A DNA stretch of 64,000 nucleotides from Aminobacter sp. AP02 (GTDB taxonomy: Bacteria > Pseudomonadota > Alphaproteobacteria > Rhizobiales > Rhizobiaceae), in the NCBI RefSeq assembly GCF_003148805.1, contig NZ_QGGX01000003.1, positions 186,001 to 250,000 on the forward strand, in the 5' to 3' direction. The position numbers and the translations under genes were made by a program. Below are positions 1 through 9,122 of this stretch, piece by piece. How positions within the stretch are numbered: position 1 is the stretch's first letter; each line of letters opens with the position of its first letter. The notes under the pieces are model-generated. The model had not been told where the DNA came from. It saw nothing but the letters and a program-made list of their open reading frames with translations, and made no database searches.

Positions 1-1078
1 GCGCGCGTTGCAGAAGCAGGGCTCGATCTTCTCGTCGACCTCCGACACTGAGACGATCCTGCATCTGGTCGCCACGTCCAAGGAACGCGACCTCAATGCG
101 CGCTTCATCGATGCGGTGCGCCAGGTCGAAGGCGCGTTCTCCCTGGTCGCCTTGTCGTCCAAGAAGATGATCGGCTGCCGCGATCCGCTCGGCATTCGCC
201 CCCTGGTGCTCGGCGATCTCGACGGCGCCTGGATCCTCGCCTCCGAGACCTGCGCGCTCGACATCATCGGCGCGCGCTTCGTTCGCGACCTCAAGCCCGG
301 CGAAATGGTCATCGTCACCTCCAAGGGTATCGAGAGCATCTTCCCGTTCGAGCCGCAGAAGCCACGCTTCTGCATCTTCGAGTATGTCTATTTCGCCCGA
401 CCAGATTCCTCGGTCGAGGGCCGCAACGTCTATGACGTGCGCAAGCGCATCGGCGCCGAACTCGCCTTGGAAAGCCCAGTCGACGCCGACATCGTCGTGC
501 CGGTTCCCGATTCCGGCACTCCGGCCGCGATCGGCTTCTCGCAGCAGGCGGGCCTTCCCTTCGAACTCGGCATCATCCGCAATCACTATGTCGGCCGTAC
601 CTTCATCTCGCCGGGCGATTCCATTCGCCACATGGGCGTCAAGCTGAAGCACAATGCCAACCGCCGCATGATCGAGGGCAAGCGCATCGTGCTGGTCGAC
701 GATTCGATCGTGCGCGGCACCACCAGCCAGAAGATCGTGCAGATGGTGCGCGACGCCGGCGCCAAGGAGGTGCACATGCGCATCGCCTCGCCGCCGACCC
801 GCGCCTCCTGTTTTTATGGTGTCGACACGCCGGAAAAATCGAAGCTCCTGGCCTCGCGCATGACCATCGAGGAGATGGCCGAGTTCATCCGCGTCGATTC
901 GCTCGGTTTCCTGTCGATGGACGGCCTCTACCGCGCGGTCGGCGAGGCGAGCCGCAACGACGAGCAGCCGCAATATTGCGACGCCTGCTTCTCCGGCCAG
1001 TACCCGACCCGACTGGCAGACCTCGAAGGCACCGACAACGTGCGTTCGCTGTCGCTGCTCGCCACCGGCGGGCTGTAA
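1..1078 (+). CDS. purF: Amidophosphoribosyltransferase, C-terminal part (5' end outside window)
   Basis: Catalyses the first committed step of purine synthesis, PRPP plus glutamine to phosphoribosylamine, in the cytosol. The reading frame is open from the first base of the window, so the N-terminal glutaminase Cys lies upstream. Visible parts are the end of the Ntn-hydrolase domain (ending near CRDPLGIRPLVLGDLDG) and the complete phosphoribosyltransferase domain with the PRPP loop VLVDDSIVRGTT, and the usual tail with YCDACFSGQYPTRL. The family identity is clear; only the start is missing. The TTG at position 8 is not a real start. Confidence 0.96.
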   Translation, partial: RALQKQGSIFSSTSDTETILHLVATSKERDLNARFIDAVRQVEGAFSLVALSSKKMIGCRDPLGIRPLVLGDLDGAWILASETCALDIIGARFVRDLKPGEMVIVTSKGIESIFPFEPQKPRFCIFEYVYFARPDSSVEGRNVYDVRKRIGAELALESPVDADIVVPVPDSGTPAAIGFSQQAGLPFELGIIRNHYVGRTFISPGDSIRHMGVKLKHNANRRMIEGKRIVLVDDSIVRGTTSQKIVQMVRDAGAKEVHMRIASPPTRASCFYGVDTPEKSKLLASRMTIEEMAEFIRVDSLGFLSMDGLYRAVGEASRNDEQPQYCDACFSGQYPTRLADLEGTDNVRSLSLLATGGL

Positions 1079-1089
1079 TCACCGCTTCA

Positions 1090-1520
1090 TCAAGCGGCTT
1101 TCTGCGCGGAAGCCGTTTGATCTTTCCAGACAAAGCCATGCGTTAACGCGAGCCGTTTGCCCGGTCCGTGGACGGCTGCGTAGAGCAGTCCGGCCAGGAA
1201 GGTGAAGTGATCTACGAAGAATCCGAACTCGGCCTGGCTGTCCTGCCAATGCGACGGGCCGTGGAAGGCGAAAGCCAGGAAGATCACGTAGATACCGGCG
1301 AGCAACGCAGCTTCTGAAAAGAACGCCCCGGTCAGGAAGGCCAGCACCAGCGCGGTCTCGAAGAAGGCCGCGAGCCAGGCCAGAACAGCGGGAACGGAAA
1401 CCCGGCCGCCGCGATGTAGCCGGCCGTTTGATCCATGCCGGCGAACTTGAATGTCGCGGCCATGGCAAAGACGCCGGCGAAGATCAGTCTGGCGATGAGG
1501 ATTGCAACGGTTCTGCCCAT
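1090..1520 (-). pseudogene. DoxX-like small membrane protein, frameshifted
   Basis: Read from the ATG at 1520 the protein begins MGRTVAILIARLIFAGVF and runs as a DoxX-type membrane protein to GFPFPLFW. The homologous continuation AWLAAFFETALVLAFLTG then lies in the next frame and reaches a stop at 1090. One missing base near 1384-1390 (between the codons for LF and LAWL) would join both halves into an intact four-helix protein of about 143 residues. DoxX proteins are small inner-membrane proteins of poorly defined role. Either a real recent inactivation or a single-base sequencing error. Confidence 0.75.
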
Positions 1521-1699
1521 AAGTCTCTCCTCGAAGATGACATCGTGTACCGAGGACGCATGACATCGGGCGATGCCGACATCGGGGGTAAAAATCGTCA
1601 GGTGCAGCACCGAGTCGAGGTTCAATCGGCGTTGCGGGGTTTTGTTCCTGATGAAATCGTCCTATCAGGCAGCGGACCGACAAGATCGAACTGGATGCC

Positions 1700-2449
1700 A
1701 TGATGACAACCACTCCCGACCTCTCCGGCCGCCTCGCGCTCGTTACCGGCGCATCGCGCGGTATCGGCTACAACACAGCCAAGCAGCTTGCCGCGGCAGG
1801 TGCCCATGTCATTGCGGTGGCGCGCACGGTCGGCGGCCTGGAAGAGCTCGACGACGAGATCAAGGCAGCCGGCGGCCAGGCGACCCTGGTGCCGCTCGAC
1901 CTCACCGACATGGCCGGCATCGACCGCCTCGGCAGCTCGATCAACGACCGCTGGGGCAAGCTCGACATCCTGGTGGCAAACGCCGCCGTGCTCGGCGTCA
2001 TCTCGCCCATTGGCCATGTCGAGGCCAAGGTTTTCGACAAGGTGATGGCCGTCAACGTCACCGGCACCTGGCGACTGATCCGCTCGGTCGATCCGCTGCT
2101 GCGCAAGTCGGATGCCGGCCGCGCCGTCATCGTAAGCTCCGGCTCGGCCCATTCGGCCCGCGCCTTCTGGGCGCCCTATGCCGCCTCCAAGGCAGCCGTC
2201 GAGGCACTCGCCCGTTCATGGGCCGACGAGACCAGGAATACCGCCCTGCGCGTCAACATCTTCGACCCGGGCACCAGCCGCACGGCGATGCGCGCGCTGG
2301 CCGTTCCCGGCGAGGACCCGGCAACCGTCACCCATCCGTCGGAGACGGCAAGCCATATCCTGCAGATGGTCGACCCTGCCCTCACCCGCACCGGCCAGAT
2401 TTACCAGATCCGCGAACAGCGCTGGGTTTCGCACCAGAAACCCGCCTGA
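1700..2449 (+). CDS. SDR family NAD(P)-dependent oxidoreductase
   Basis: A 249-aa classical short-chain dehydrogenase, normal length for the family. It has the Rossmann glycine motif TGASRGIG near residue 18, the NAAV motif near residue 94, a catalytic Ser in IVSSGSAHS and the YAASKAA active-site Tyr/Lys pair near residue 158. It is probably a soluble NAD(P)H-dependent oxidoreductase. The closest family by feel is the SDR group annotated as oxidoreductases of unknown substrate; nothing in the neighbourhood points to a substrate. Start is ATG 1700 or the adjacent ATG 1703. Confidence 0.93.
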   Translation: MMTTTPDLSGRLALVTGASRGIGYNTAKQLAAAGAHVIAVARTVGGLEELDDEIKAAGGQATLVPLDLTDMAGIDRLGSSINDRWGKLDILVANAAVLGVISPIGHVEAKVFDKVMAVNVTGTWRLIRSVDPLLRKSDAGRAVIVSSGSAHSARAFWAPYAASKAAVEALARSWADETRNTALRVNIFDPGTSRTAMRALAVPGEDPATVTHPSETASHILQMVDPALTRTGQIYQIREQRWVSHQKPA

Positions 2450-2619
2450 CGCCACTTTTCTGCGCGACGCATAACGGCGGCAACGCCGCGATGCAGGCAA
2501 CGATGTTGCCTTTTGTCGCGTTGACCACAGCTTGAGCGCATCGCTGCGATGCGTGGAATGGAAGTCGTTCAAGCGCCCGTGCGGGCGCGTCGTGCCGCAT
2601 TGTGGGGGACATCTGCCGC

Positions 2620-4386
2620 ATGACCACCGACCAGCTGATGTCCTTCGCCGTCATTGCACTGATGATGGCGGCATTTGTCTGGGGCCGGTTCCGCTACGAT
2701 CTTGTCGCCTGCGGCGCGCTCATTTCAGCCGTAGCGGTCGGCATCGTGCCCCAAGCGGAAGCCTTCAGCGGCTTCAGCGACGACATCGTCATCATCGTCG
2801 GCTCAGCCCTGCTCGTCAGTGCCGGCGTCGCCCGGTCGGGCATCATGGAATATGCCATCCAGCGCTTCGCCCCTGACGTATCCAGCGTCAGGGCCCAGCT
2901 TGCACTGTTGGTCGTCATCGTCACCATCCTGTCCGCCTTCGTGAAGAACATCGGCGCCCTGGCGATCATGATCCCCATCGCCTATCAGTTCGCCCGCCGC
3001 TCCAACACCTCGCCCTCGGTGTTCCTGATGCCGATGGCCTTCGCATCGCTGCTCGGCGGCCTGATGACGCTCGTCGGCACCTCACCCAACATCGTGGTGT
3101 CGCGCGTGCGCCAGGAAATGACCGGCGATGCCTTCTCGATGTTCGACTTCACCCCTGTCGGCGCAGCACTTGCGGTCTCCGGCCTGGTCTTCCTGGTGCT
3201 GTTCTACTGGCTGCTGCCTGTCCGCACCCGCGCCTCGGCCTCGATCCACGAGGCGCTCGACGTCAACAACTACGTCACCGAGGCGCGGCTGGTCGCGGAA
3301 TCCACCGTCGTCGGCAAGACGCTGGCCGATCTCCTGAAGCTCGGCGGCAGCCGCGCGGTGGTCACCTCGATCCTGCGTTCGCGCGCGCTGCACGTGACAC
3401 CGTTCCCCGATGTCGTGCTGCGCGAAGGCGACATACTCTTGATCGAAGGCGCGCCGGAAGCACTCGACCGTATCGTCACCCAGGCCAAGCTCAGCGTCAC
3501 AGGCAGCCGCGATTCCGCCGGCGGCAAGCATGCGGCAGCGTCCGTCGAGGCGATCATCGGCGAAAACTCCACCCTGATCGGCGGTTCGGCGCAGCGTCTG
3601 GCGCTCTACGACCGCTTCAACGTCAACCTGCTGGCCGTCAGCCGAAAGGGCGAACGCATCCAGGAGCGGTTGGGTGCCGTCATTCTGCGCCTCGGCGACG
3701 TCGTCGTGCTGCAGGGCAACCCTCAGACCATGCCCGACATCCTGCGCGAACTCGGCTGCCTGCCTTTGGCCGAGCGCCCGATCCTTCTCGGCAGCGTACG
3801 CCGCGGCATCGTCCCGCTCGCCATCCTGGTCGCTGCGATGGGCGCCACCGCGCTCGGCCTGCTGCCGGTGCCGCTCGCCTTCTTCACCGCCGCGGTCGCC
3901 ATGGTGCTGTTCCGCGTCATCCCGCTACGCGAGGTCTATGCCGCCATCGACGGTCCGATTCTGGTGATGTTGGCCGCCCTGATCCCGGTCAGCGATTCGC
4001 TGCGCAGGACTGGCGCCACCGACATCATCTCGGCCTGGCTCGCCGAATTCGCCTCGACGCTGCCCCCCGCCGGCGCGCTGACGCTGATCTTGGTCGTGGC
4101 GATGGCAGTCACCCCGTTCCTCAACAATGCCGCAACCGTGCTCGTGGTCGCGCCCATCGCGGCAGGGTTCGCCACCACGCTTGGCTTCCGCCCGGAAGCC
4201 TTCCTGATGGCGGTTGCGATCGGCGCCGGCTGCGATTTCCTCACCCCCATCGGCCACCAGTGCAACACGCTGGTGATGGGCCCAGGCGGTTACAAATTCT
4301 CCGATTATCCACGCCTCGGCCTGCCGCTGTCGCTTCTGGTCATCGTCGTCGCCGTGCCGATGCTGATGCTCGTCTGGCCAATGTAG
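2620..4386 (+). CDS. SLC13-family permease with two RCK_C (TrkA-C) domains
   Basis: A 588-aa inner-membrane transporter of the divalent anion:Na+ symporter superfamily. Two blocks of hydrophobic helices flank a cytosolic region (about residues 205-385) carrying two TrkA-C-like modules, each ending in a pattern like EGDILLIEGAP or LGDVVVLQGNP. The TSPNIV motif in the first helical block and a matching FLNNAATVLV segment in the second are typical of SLC13 helix hairpins. The ATG at 2620 is preferred over GTG 2602 because a GGGGG tract sits about ten bases upstream. Substrate (sulfate, dicarboxylate or another anion) cannot be told. Confidence 0.9.
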   Translation: MTTDQLMSFAVIALMMAAFVWGRFRYDLVACGALISAVAVGIVPQAEAFSGFSDDIVIIVGSALLVSAGVARSGIMEYAIQRFAPDVSSVRAQLALLVVIVTILSAFVKNIGALAIMIPIAYQFARRSNTSPSVFLMPMAFASLLGGLMTLVGTSPNIVVSRVRQEMTGDAFSMFDFTPVGAALAVSGLVFLVLFYWLLPVRTRASASIHEALDVNNYVTEARLVAESTVVGKTLADLLKLGGSRAVVTSILRSRALHVTPFPDVVLREGDILLIEGAPEALDRIVTQAKLSVTGSRDSAGGKHAAASVEAIIGENSTLIGGSAQRLALYDRFNVNLLAVSRKGERIQERLGAVILRLGDVVVLQGNPQTMPDILRELGCLPLAERPILLGSVRRGIVPLAILVAAMGATALGLLPVPLAFFTAAVAMVLFRVIPLREVYAAIDGPILVMLAALIPVSDSLRRTGATDIISAWLAEFASTLPPAGALTLILVVAMAVTPFLNNAATVLVVAPIAAGFATTLGFRPEAFLMAVAIGAGCDFLTPIGHQCNTLVMGPGGYKFSDYPRLGLPLSLLVIVVAVPMLMLVWPM

Positions 4387-4466
4387 GCGACACGCAAGCG
4401 TGATTGGCCGTTGATTTCAGCCAGTCCTAGTTTGGCACCCTCAAATAATAATGTGGGAGGACCAAG

Positions 4467-5093
4467 ATGAAACGCATCCTCATCCTGACTGCAGCGCTGT
4501 GGGCGGGCCTTTCGACGGCAAGTGCCCAGGACAATTCGATTAGCTTCTTCGTTACAAGTGCCGGTTCTGGCAAGGGCGCCAATCTCGGTGGCCTCGCAGG
4601 CGCCGACGCACTGTGCCAAAGCCTCGCGGAAGCGGCGGGCTCGGCCGGCAAGACCTGGCACGCCTACCTCTCCACCAAAGACGCCGACGCCAAGGACCGC
4701 ATCGGCAATGGACCGTGGTTCAACGCCAAGGGCCAAAAGATTGCCGACGATGTCGCCTCGCTGCACAGCGACGCCAACAACATCAACAAAGAGACCGCGC
4801 TCGACGAAAAGGGCAACGTCGTCAACGGTCGCGGCGACACACCCAACCGTCATGATATCCTGACCGGCTCGAAGCCCGACGGCACCAGGATCGCCGAGCA
4901 GACCTGCGGCGACTGGACGCTCGACGGCACCGAGGGTGCCGCAATGATGGGTCACCACGACCGCATGGGGCTCGACGACTCGGCAGCGGCCAAATCGTGG
5001 AACTCCTCGCACGCCTCGCGCGGCGGCTGCAGCCAGGAAGCGCTGAAGGGCACCGGGGGCGACGGCCTGTTCTACTGCTTCGCCGCGAACTGA
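4467..5093 (+). CDS. Secreted lectin-like / DUF1554-like protein
   Basis: A 208-aa protein with a clear Sec signal peptide (about residues 1-20, cleavage after ASA). The mature part contains the pattern LGGLAGADALCQSLA followed by KTWHAYLST and a C-terminal Cys-rich segment (CGDW, GGCS, FYCFAAN), which resembles the endostatin/C-type-lectin-like fold of secreted proteins annotated as lectin or DUF1554. Four cysteines probably form disulfides in the periplasm or outside. The start has a good Shine-Dalgarno (GGGAGG) just upstream. The fold assignment is by resemblance only. Confidence 0.75.
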   Translation: MKRILILTAALWAGLSTASAQDNSISFFVTSAGSGKGANLGGLAGADALCQSLAEAAGSAGKTWHAYLSTKDADAKDRIGNGPWFNAKGQKIADDVASLHSDANNINKETALDEKGNVVNGRGDTPNRHDILTGSKPDGTRIAEQTCGDWTLDGTEGAAMMGHHDRMGLDDSAAAKSWNSSHASRGGCSQEALKGTGGDGLFYCFAAN

Positions 5094-5115
5094 CCCCGCA
5101 GAGGCAACGCCACCA

Positions 5116-5622
5116 TCAGCGTTCGGCCGATACCGACAGTTCCGGCCGAACGTTCAGTGTCTGGAACACCACGCAGTATCGTTCTGTCAGTTTGATCAGC
5201 GCGTCTATACGCTGTTGCGGCTCGTCGGTGTCGAGCTTGAACGCGAGCCTTATTGCCCGAAAGCCGACCGGCGCATCCTTGGCCAGACCCAGCGTGCCTC
5301 GAAAGTCGAGATCGCCTTCGGCCGAGACCACAGCCTCGCCGAGGCGGAATTCAAGCGCTGTCGCCACCGCCTTCAAGGTCACGCCGGCGCAGGCGACGAG
5401 CGCTTCGAGCAGCATGTCGCCAGAGCATAGCTCCATGCCGCTGCCGCCCGTCGCCGGATGCAGACCGGCGGTCACGATCGCCCTGCCGGTATCGACCTTG
5501 CAGGCGATCGACTGGTCATCGACGGCCCCTTTTGCCTTGAGGGTTATCAAGGCGCGTCCGGCATCCTGGCGGTAGGCGTCCTTCATCGGCGCCTGCAATG
5601 CCTTCAGTTGTGCGGCATCCAT
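5116..5622 (-). CDS. OsmC family protein
   Basis: A 168-aa OsmC/Ohr-like protein. It contains the two redox cysteines expected for the family, one in the helix segment ELCSGDMLLEALVACAG and one in ERYCVVFQTL near the C-terminus. OsmC proteins are cytosolic peroxidases acting on organic hydroperoxides with a thiol reductant, though many homologues have no proven substrate. The start at 5622 is chosen because GGGAGG lies seven bases upstream; the open frame continues further without support. Transcribed convergently with the lectin-like gene. Confidence 0.88.
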   Translation of the reverse strand: MDAAQLKALQAPMKDAYRQDAGRALITLKAKGAVDDQSIACKVDTGRAIVTAGLHPATGGSGMELCSGDMLLEALVACAGVTLKAVATALEFRLGEAVVSAEGDLDFRGTLGLAKDAPVGFRAIRLAFKLDTDEPQQRIDALIKLTERYCVVFQTLNVRPELSVSAER

Positions 5623-5740
5623 CGTGTCCTCCCGGTTTTCTCGTCTTGCGATCCTATCATGCCCCCAAACTGAAGCGGCTCCTGACAGGAGGCTGGCAGT
5701 TGCCTCGCCATAGTCTAGGTTCCTACATCGGAGGCTCGGC

Positions 5741-6634
5741 ATGGACAACGAGAGCAAGGCCACTTCGCAGCACAGGCTCGGCGTCGTGCTCATCGCCAGT
5801 TCGGCGGCGGTATTCGGCCTCGCCGGTATCCTCACCAAATCGATCGACGCCGATCCGCTGACGATCACGTGCTGGCGCGGGCTCGTCGGCGGGTTGCTGA
5901 TCTCGGCCTACGTCATGTGGCGGCGGCGCGACGGGGGCGGCGAAAGCCTTGTGCTCGGCTGGCAGGGCTGGATGCTCGCCATACTCGGTACGTTTTCCAG
6001 CATCGCCTTCATCGCCGCCTTCAAGAATACCTATGTCGCCAATGTCGTGGTCATCTACGCCACCGTGCCATTCGTCGTGGCTCTGCTCGCATGGCTGATC
6101 GCAGGCGAAGCCTTCCGGCGCCAGACCGCGATTGCCGCCGCGGCGTGCCTGCTCGGTGTCGCTGTCATGGTCTGGTCCGGCCTTGGCGGCGGCCATGCCT
6201 TTGGCGACGCGCTCGCCATGCTGATGACCTTCACCTTCGCCCTTTACGCAGCGCTCGTGCGTCGCTTCCGCGAGGCATCGGTGGTGTGGGCCGCTGCGGT
6301 CTCGGCTTTTATCGGCATCATTCCAGCCTGGTTCTTCACCGATCCGCTCACCATTTCCGGAGCCGACCTAGCACCGCTCGCAGTGTTTGGCTTCACCTTC
6401 GCCCTCGCGGTCATTTTGTGGACGGAAGGCGCGCGGCGCATCCCGGCGGCCGAAGCGGGTCTTCTCGGCACAACCGAGGTGCCTTTCGGCATCTTCTTTG
6501 CATGGCTGTTCCTCGCCGAGTTGCCACCGGCTGCAAGCCTCGCCGGCAGCGCCATCGTGCTGGCAGCGGTGTTTTCCCACGCCTGGTACGACTGGGCCAC
6601 CACACGGCGCTCGCCGGTCACCGTTGAAACATGA
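5741..6634 (+). CDS. EamA/DMT-family inner-membrane transporter
   Basis: A 297-aa protein with about ten predicted hydrophobic helices and two EamA repeats, as usual for the drug/metabolite transporter superfamily. The second repeat contains the typical E(A/V)P stretch (TTEVPFGIFFAWLFLAE). It most likely exports a metabolite or amino acid; the substrate is unknown. A GGAGG sits directly upstream of ATG 5741. A rho-independent terminator follows at 6743-6768. Confidence 0.9.
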   Translation: MDNESKATSQHRLGVVLIASSAAVFGLAGILTKSIDADPLTITCWRGLVGGLLISAYVMWRRRDGGGESLVLGWQGWMLAILGTFSSIAFIAAFKNTYVANVVVIYATVPFVVALLAWLIAGEAFRRQTAIAAAACLLGVAVMVWSGLGGGHAFGDALAMLMTFTFALYAALVRRFREASVVWAAAVSAFIGIIPAWFFTDPLTISGADLAPLAVFGFTFALAVILWTEGARRIPAAEAGLLGTTEVPFGIFFAWLFLAELPPAASLAGSAIVLAAVFSHAWYDWATTRRSPVTVET

Positions 6635-6742
6635 ACCACAAAAAAACTTTGAATGCGCCGGAACCAAACCGCAGACTCCGCGTTCATACGCTCAGGACGG
6701 GTTGCCCCATCCCCCCATCCCCTCCACCCGTCCCTTTTCCTT

Positions 6743-6768
6743 AAGCCGGTCGCAAGACCGGCTTTTTC
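6743..6768 (+). terminator. Rho-independent terminator
   Basis: A 9-bp perfect stem (AAGCCGGTC paired with GACCGGCTT) with a GCAA tetraloop is followed by a run of T. It lies 108 bases after the EamA gene and 108 bases before the next gene, so it most likely ends EamA transcription and insulates the acyltransferase gene. Confidence 0.85.
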
Positions 6769-6875
6769 CTATCGCGAGGCCAGGGGATGGTGGATGACGA
6801 TGCGCATTGACCTTGCGTCGTCATGGTCTAGTTTCGATGCCCGCGGTGGGCGACGCGTGCATCGGGAGGTGCGGC

Positions 6876-9095
6876 ATGTTCCTGGCCAGTGCTGTTGTGC
6901 TCGGCGTCGTCGCGGCATGGATGATTGCCGCCGGTGTTTTGATGCATGGTCTCGGCATACGCTTCCGCCAGGCCCTGCTTTATCTGCCGCTCAAGCTGAT
7001 CTACCGGGTCGACGACGGGGCCTTGCGCCAGGCACGCGCCGCCGACGCGCCGGTGATCTACGTAGTCTCGCATCAATCGCGCATCGAGCCGGCGCTGATG
7101 CTGTGTCTGCTGCCCGAGGACACGCTGCACATCCTCGACGAGGCATCCGCCCGCGCGCATTGGCTCGAGCCCTGGCGTGAACTCGGCCGTACCATCGCCT
7201 TCAACGCCGAGCACGTGTTCGTCAGCCGGCGCCTGGTGCGCGTGCTGCGCGGCAAGGGTCGCCTCGCCGTCTATCTGCCCGATACCGTCGAGCCTGACGT
7301 CAAGTCGTTCAGGCTGTTCCGCGCCGTCGCCCGCATCGCCATGCAGGCCGATGCCCGGATCGTCCCTATCTTCGTCAGTGGCGCCCGGCACCTGCCTTTT
7401 TCGTTGACACCGGCAGAACGCGCGCCACGCCGCTGGTTCCCGCGCCTCAGCATTGCCGCCCTTGCCCCTATGACCATGGCCGACCTCATTCAGCGCGCCG
7501 GCTATTCGCAAACCACCACCGCCAATGCCCTGTTCGACCGCTGCGCCGAAGCACGTCTTGCCGGCACCGACCTCGACCGGGGGGTGTTCTATTCAATGTG
7601 CGATGCTGCAAGCCGCTTCGGAGCCTCCCGACCCATCATCGAGGACGTCTTCAGTGGTTCCTTGAGTTATCGCAAGCTCCTGACCGGGGCGCGCGTGCTT
7701 GGCCGGCGCTTCGAGGCCATGTCCAGCCCAGGCGAAGCTGTCGGCGTCCTTTTGCCCAATGCCAATGGCGTGGTGCTGACGATGCTCGGGCTGATCTCGG
7801 CGTCGCGCGTCGCCGCGATGATCAACTACACCGCTGGCGCCGCCAACGTCGCCTCGGCGGTGAAGACCGCTGCTATCAAGACCATCGTCTCCTCGCGCGC
7901 CTTCGTGGCCAAAGCCGACCTCGGCGATGTCGTCGCCGCCGCCGAACAGGCCGGAGCCCGGATGATCTGGCTGGAGGAACTGCGCGACAGCGTCTCGGCC
8001 TTCGAAAAGCTTGCCGCCGCGCTGCAGTGGCGGCGAGCGCTGTATCAGCAGGACGCGTCCAAACCCGCCGTCATCCTGTTCACCTCGGGGTCGGAGGGCA
8101 CACCCAAGGCGGTGGTCCTGTCTCACCGCAACCTCGTCGCCAACGCCATGCAGGCCGAAGCGCGCATCACCATCTCGCCGGCGGACAAGCTGTTCAACGT
8201 GCTGCCGGTGTTCCATTCCTTCGGCCTCACCGGCGGCACCATCCTGCCGCTGCTCACCGGCGTGAGGCTGTTCCTCTATCCCTCGCCGCTGCACTACAAG
8301 CTCATTCCCGATGTCGCGCGCAAGATTCGCCCGACAATCATGTTCGGCACCGATACCTTCCTCGCCGCCTATGCGCGCACCGCCGAAGATGGCGACTTCT
8401 CCAGCCTGCGCTTCGTCGTTGCCGGTGCCGAGCCGGTTCGAGCCGAGACGCGGCGCATCTGGCGCGAACGCTTCGGCGCCGAAATCATCGAAGGCTTCGG
8501 GCTGACAGAAGCTGCACCGGTCGTAGCCGTCAACACGGCGACCCATGGCCGCGACGGCACCGTCGGGCGCCTGCTGCCGGGCATGCGCATGCGTCTCGAG
8601 GAAATCGACGGCGTGGCCGAAGGTGGCCAGCTCTGGCTATTGGGCCCCAACCTGATGATGGGCTACATGACCGCCGACAGGCCGGGCGAACTCCAACCGC
8701 TGGAAGGCTGGCACGACACCGGCGATATCGTTTCGGTGGACCGGGAGGGTTTCATCACCATCCGAGGCCGGGCCAAGCGCTTCGCCAAGATCGCTGGCGA
8801 GATGGTGTCTTTGGGCGCAGTCGAAATGCTGGTGCAGGCCTTGTGGCCTGAGGAACGCCATGCTGCGGTTGCCGTACCCGACAAGCGCCGTGGCGAGCGC
8901 ATCGTATTGGTGACCACCGCCGGCAACGCCGATCCCGAGACCTTGCGCCTTTACGGCAAGCAAGCCGGCGCCACTGAGCTGATGGTCCCTCACGACATCA
9001 TCAAGGTCAGCGAGATTCCGGTGCTCGGCTCGGGCAAGACAGACTATGTCACCGCCCGCCGCATGGCGCTCGATCAGCTTGGATTGGCGGCGTAG
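6876..9095 (+). CDS. Acyltransferase / acyl-ACP synthetase (Aas-like) fusion
   Basis: A 739-aa two-domain protein resembling E. coli Aas, which re-acylates lysophosphatidylethanolamine at the inner membrane. An N-terminal hydrophobic helix and PlsC-like domain (about 1-210) precede an AMP-forming ligase domain (about 260-739) with ILFTSGSEGTPK for ATP binding, EGFGLTEAAP and HDTGDIV. The PlsC catalytic motif is atypical: HQSRIE (H66...E71) replaces HX4D, and the usual FPEG motif is replaced by LPDTVEPD. Start ATG 6876 has GGGAGG upstream; the TTG at 6807 is unsupported. It faces pssA-psd, fitting a phospholipid role. Confidence 0.85.
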   Translation: MFLASAVVLGVVAAWMIAAGVLMHGLGIRFRQALLYLPLKLIYRVDDGALRQARAADAPVIYVVSHQSRIEPALMLCLLPEDTLHILDEASARAHWLEPWRELGRTIAFNAEHVFVSRRLVRVLRGKGRLAVYLPDTVEPDVKSFRLFRAVARIAMQADARIVPIFVSGARHLPFSLTPAERAPRRWFPRLSIAALAPMTMADLIQRAGYSQTTTANALFDRCAEARLAGTDLDRGVFYSMCDAASRFGASRPIIEDVFSGSLSYRKLLTGARVLGRRFEAMSSPGEAVGVLLPNANGVVLTMLGLISASRVAAMINYTAGAANVASAVKTAAIKTIVSSRAFVAKADLGDVVAAAEQAGARMIWLEELRDSVSAFEKLAAALQWRRALYQQDASKPAVILFTSGSEGTPKAVVLSHRNLVANAMQAEARITISPADKLFNVLPVFHSFGLTGGTILPLLTGVRLFLYPSPLHYKLIPDVARKIRPTIMFGTDTFLAAYARTAEDGDFSSLRFVVAGAEPVRAETRRIWRERFGAEIIEGFGLTEAAPVVAVNTATHGRDGTVGRLLPGMRMRLEEIDGVAEGGQLWLLGPNLMMGYMTADRPGELQPLEGWHDTGDIVSVDREGFITIRGRAKRFAKIAGEMVSLGAVEMLVQALWPEERHAAVAVPDKRRGERIVLVTTAGNADPETLRLYGKQAGATELMVPHDIIKVSEIPVLGSGKTDYVTARRMALDQLGLAA

Positions 9096-9122
9096 CGCAG
9101 CGCCCAGATGGACGCTGGCGCG

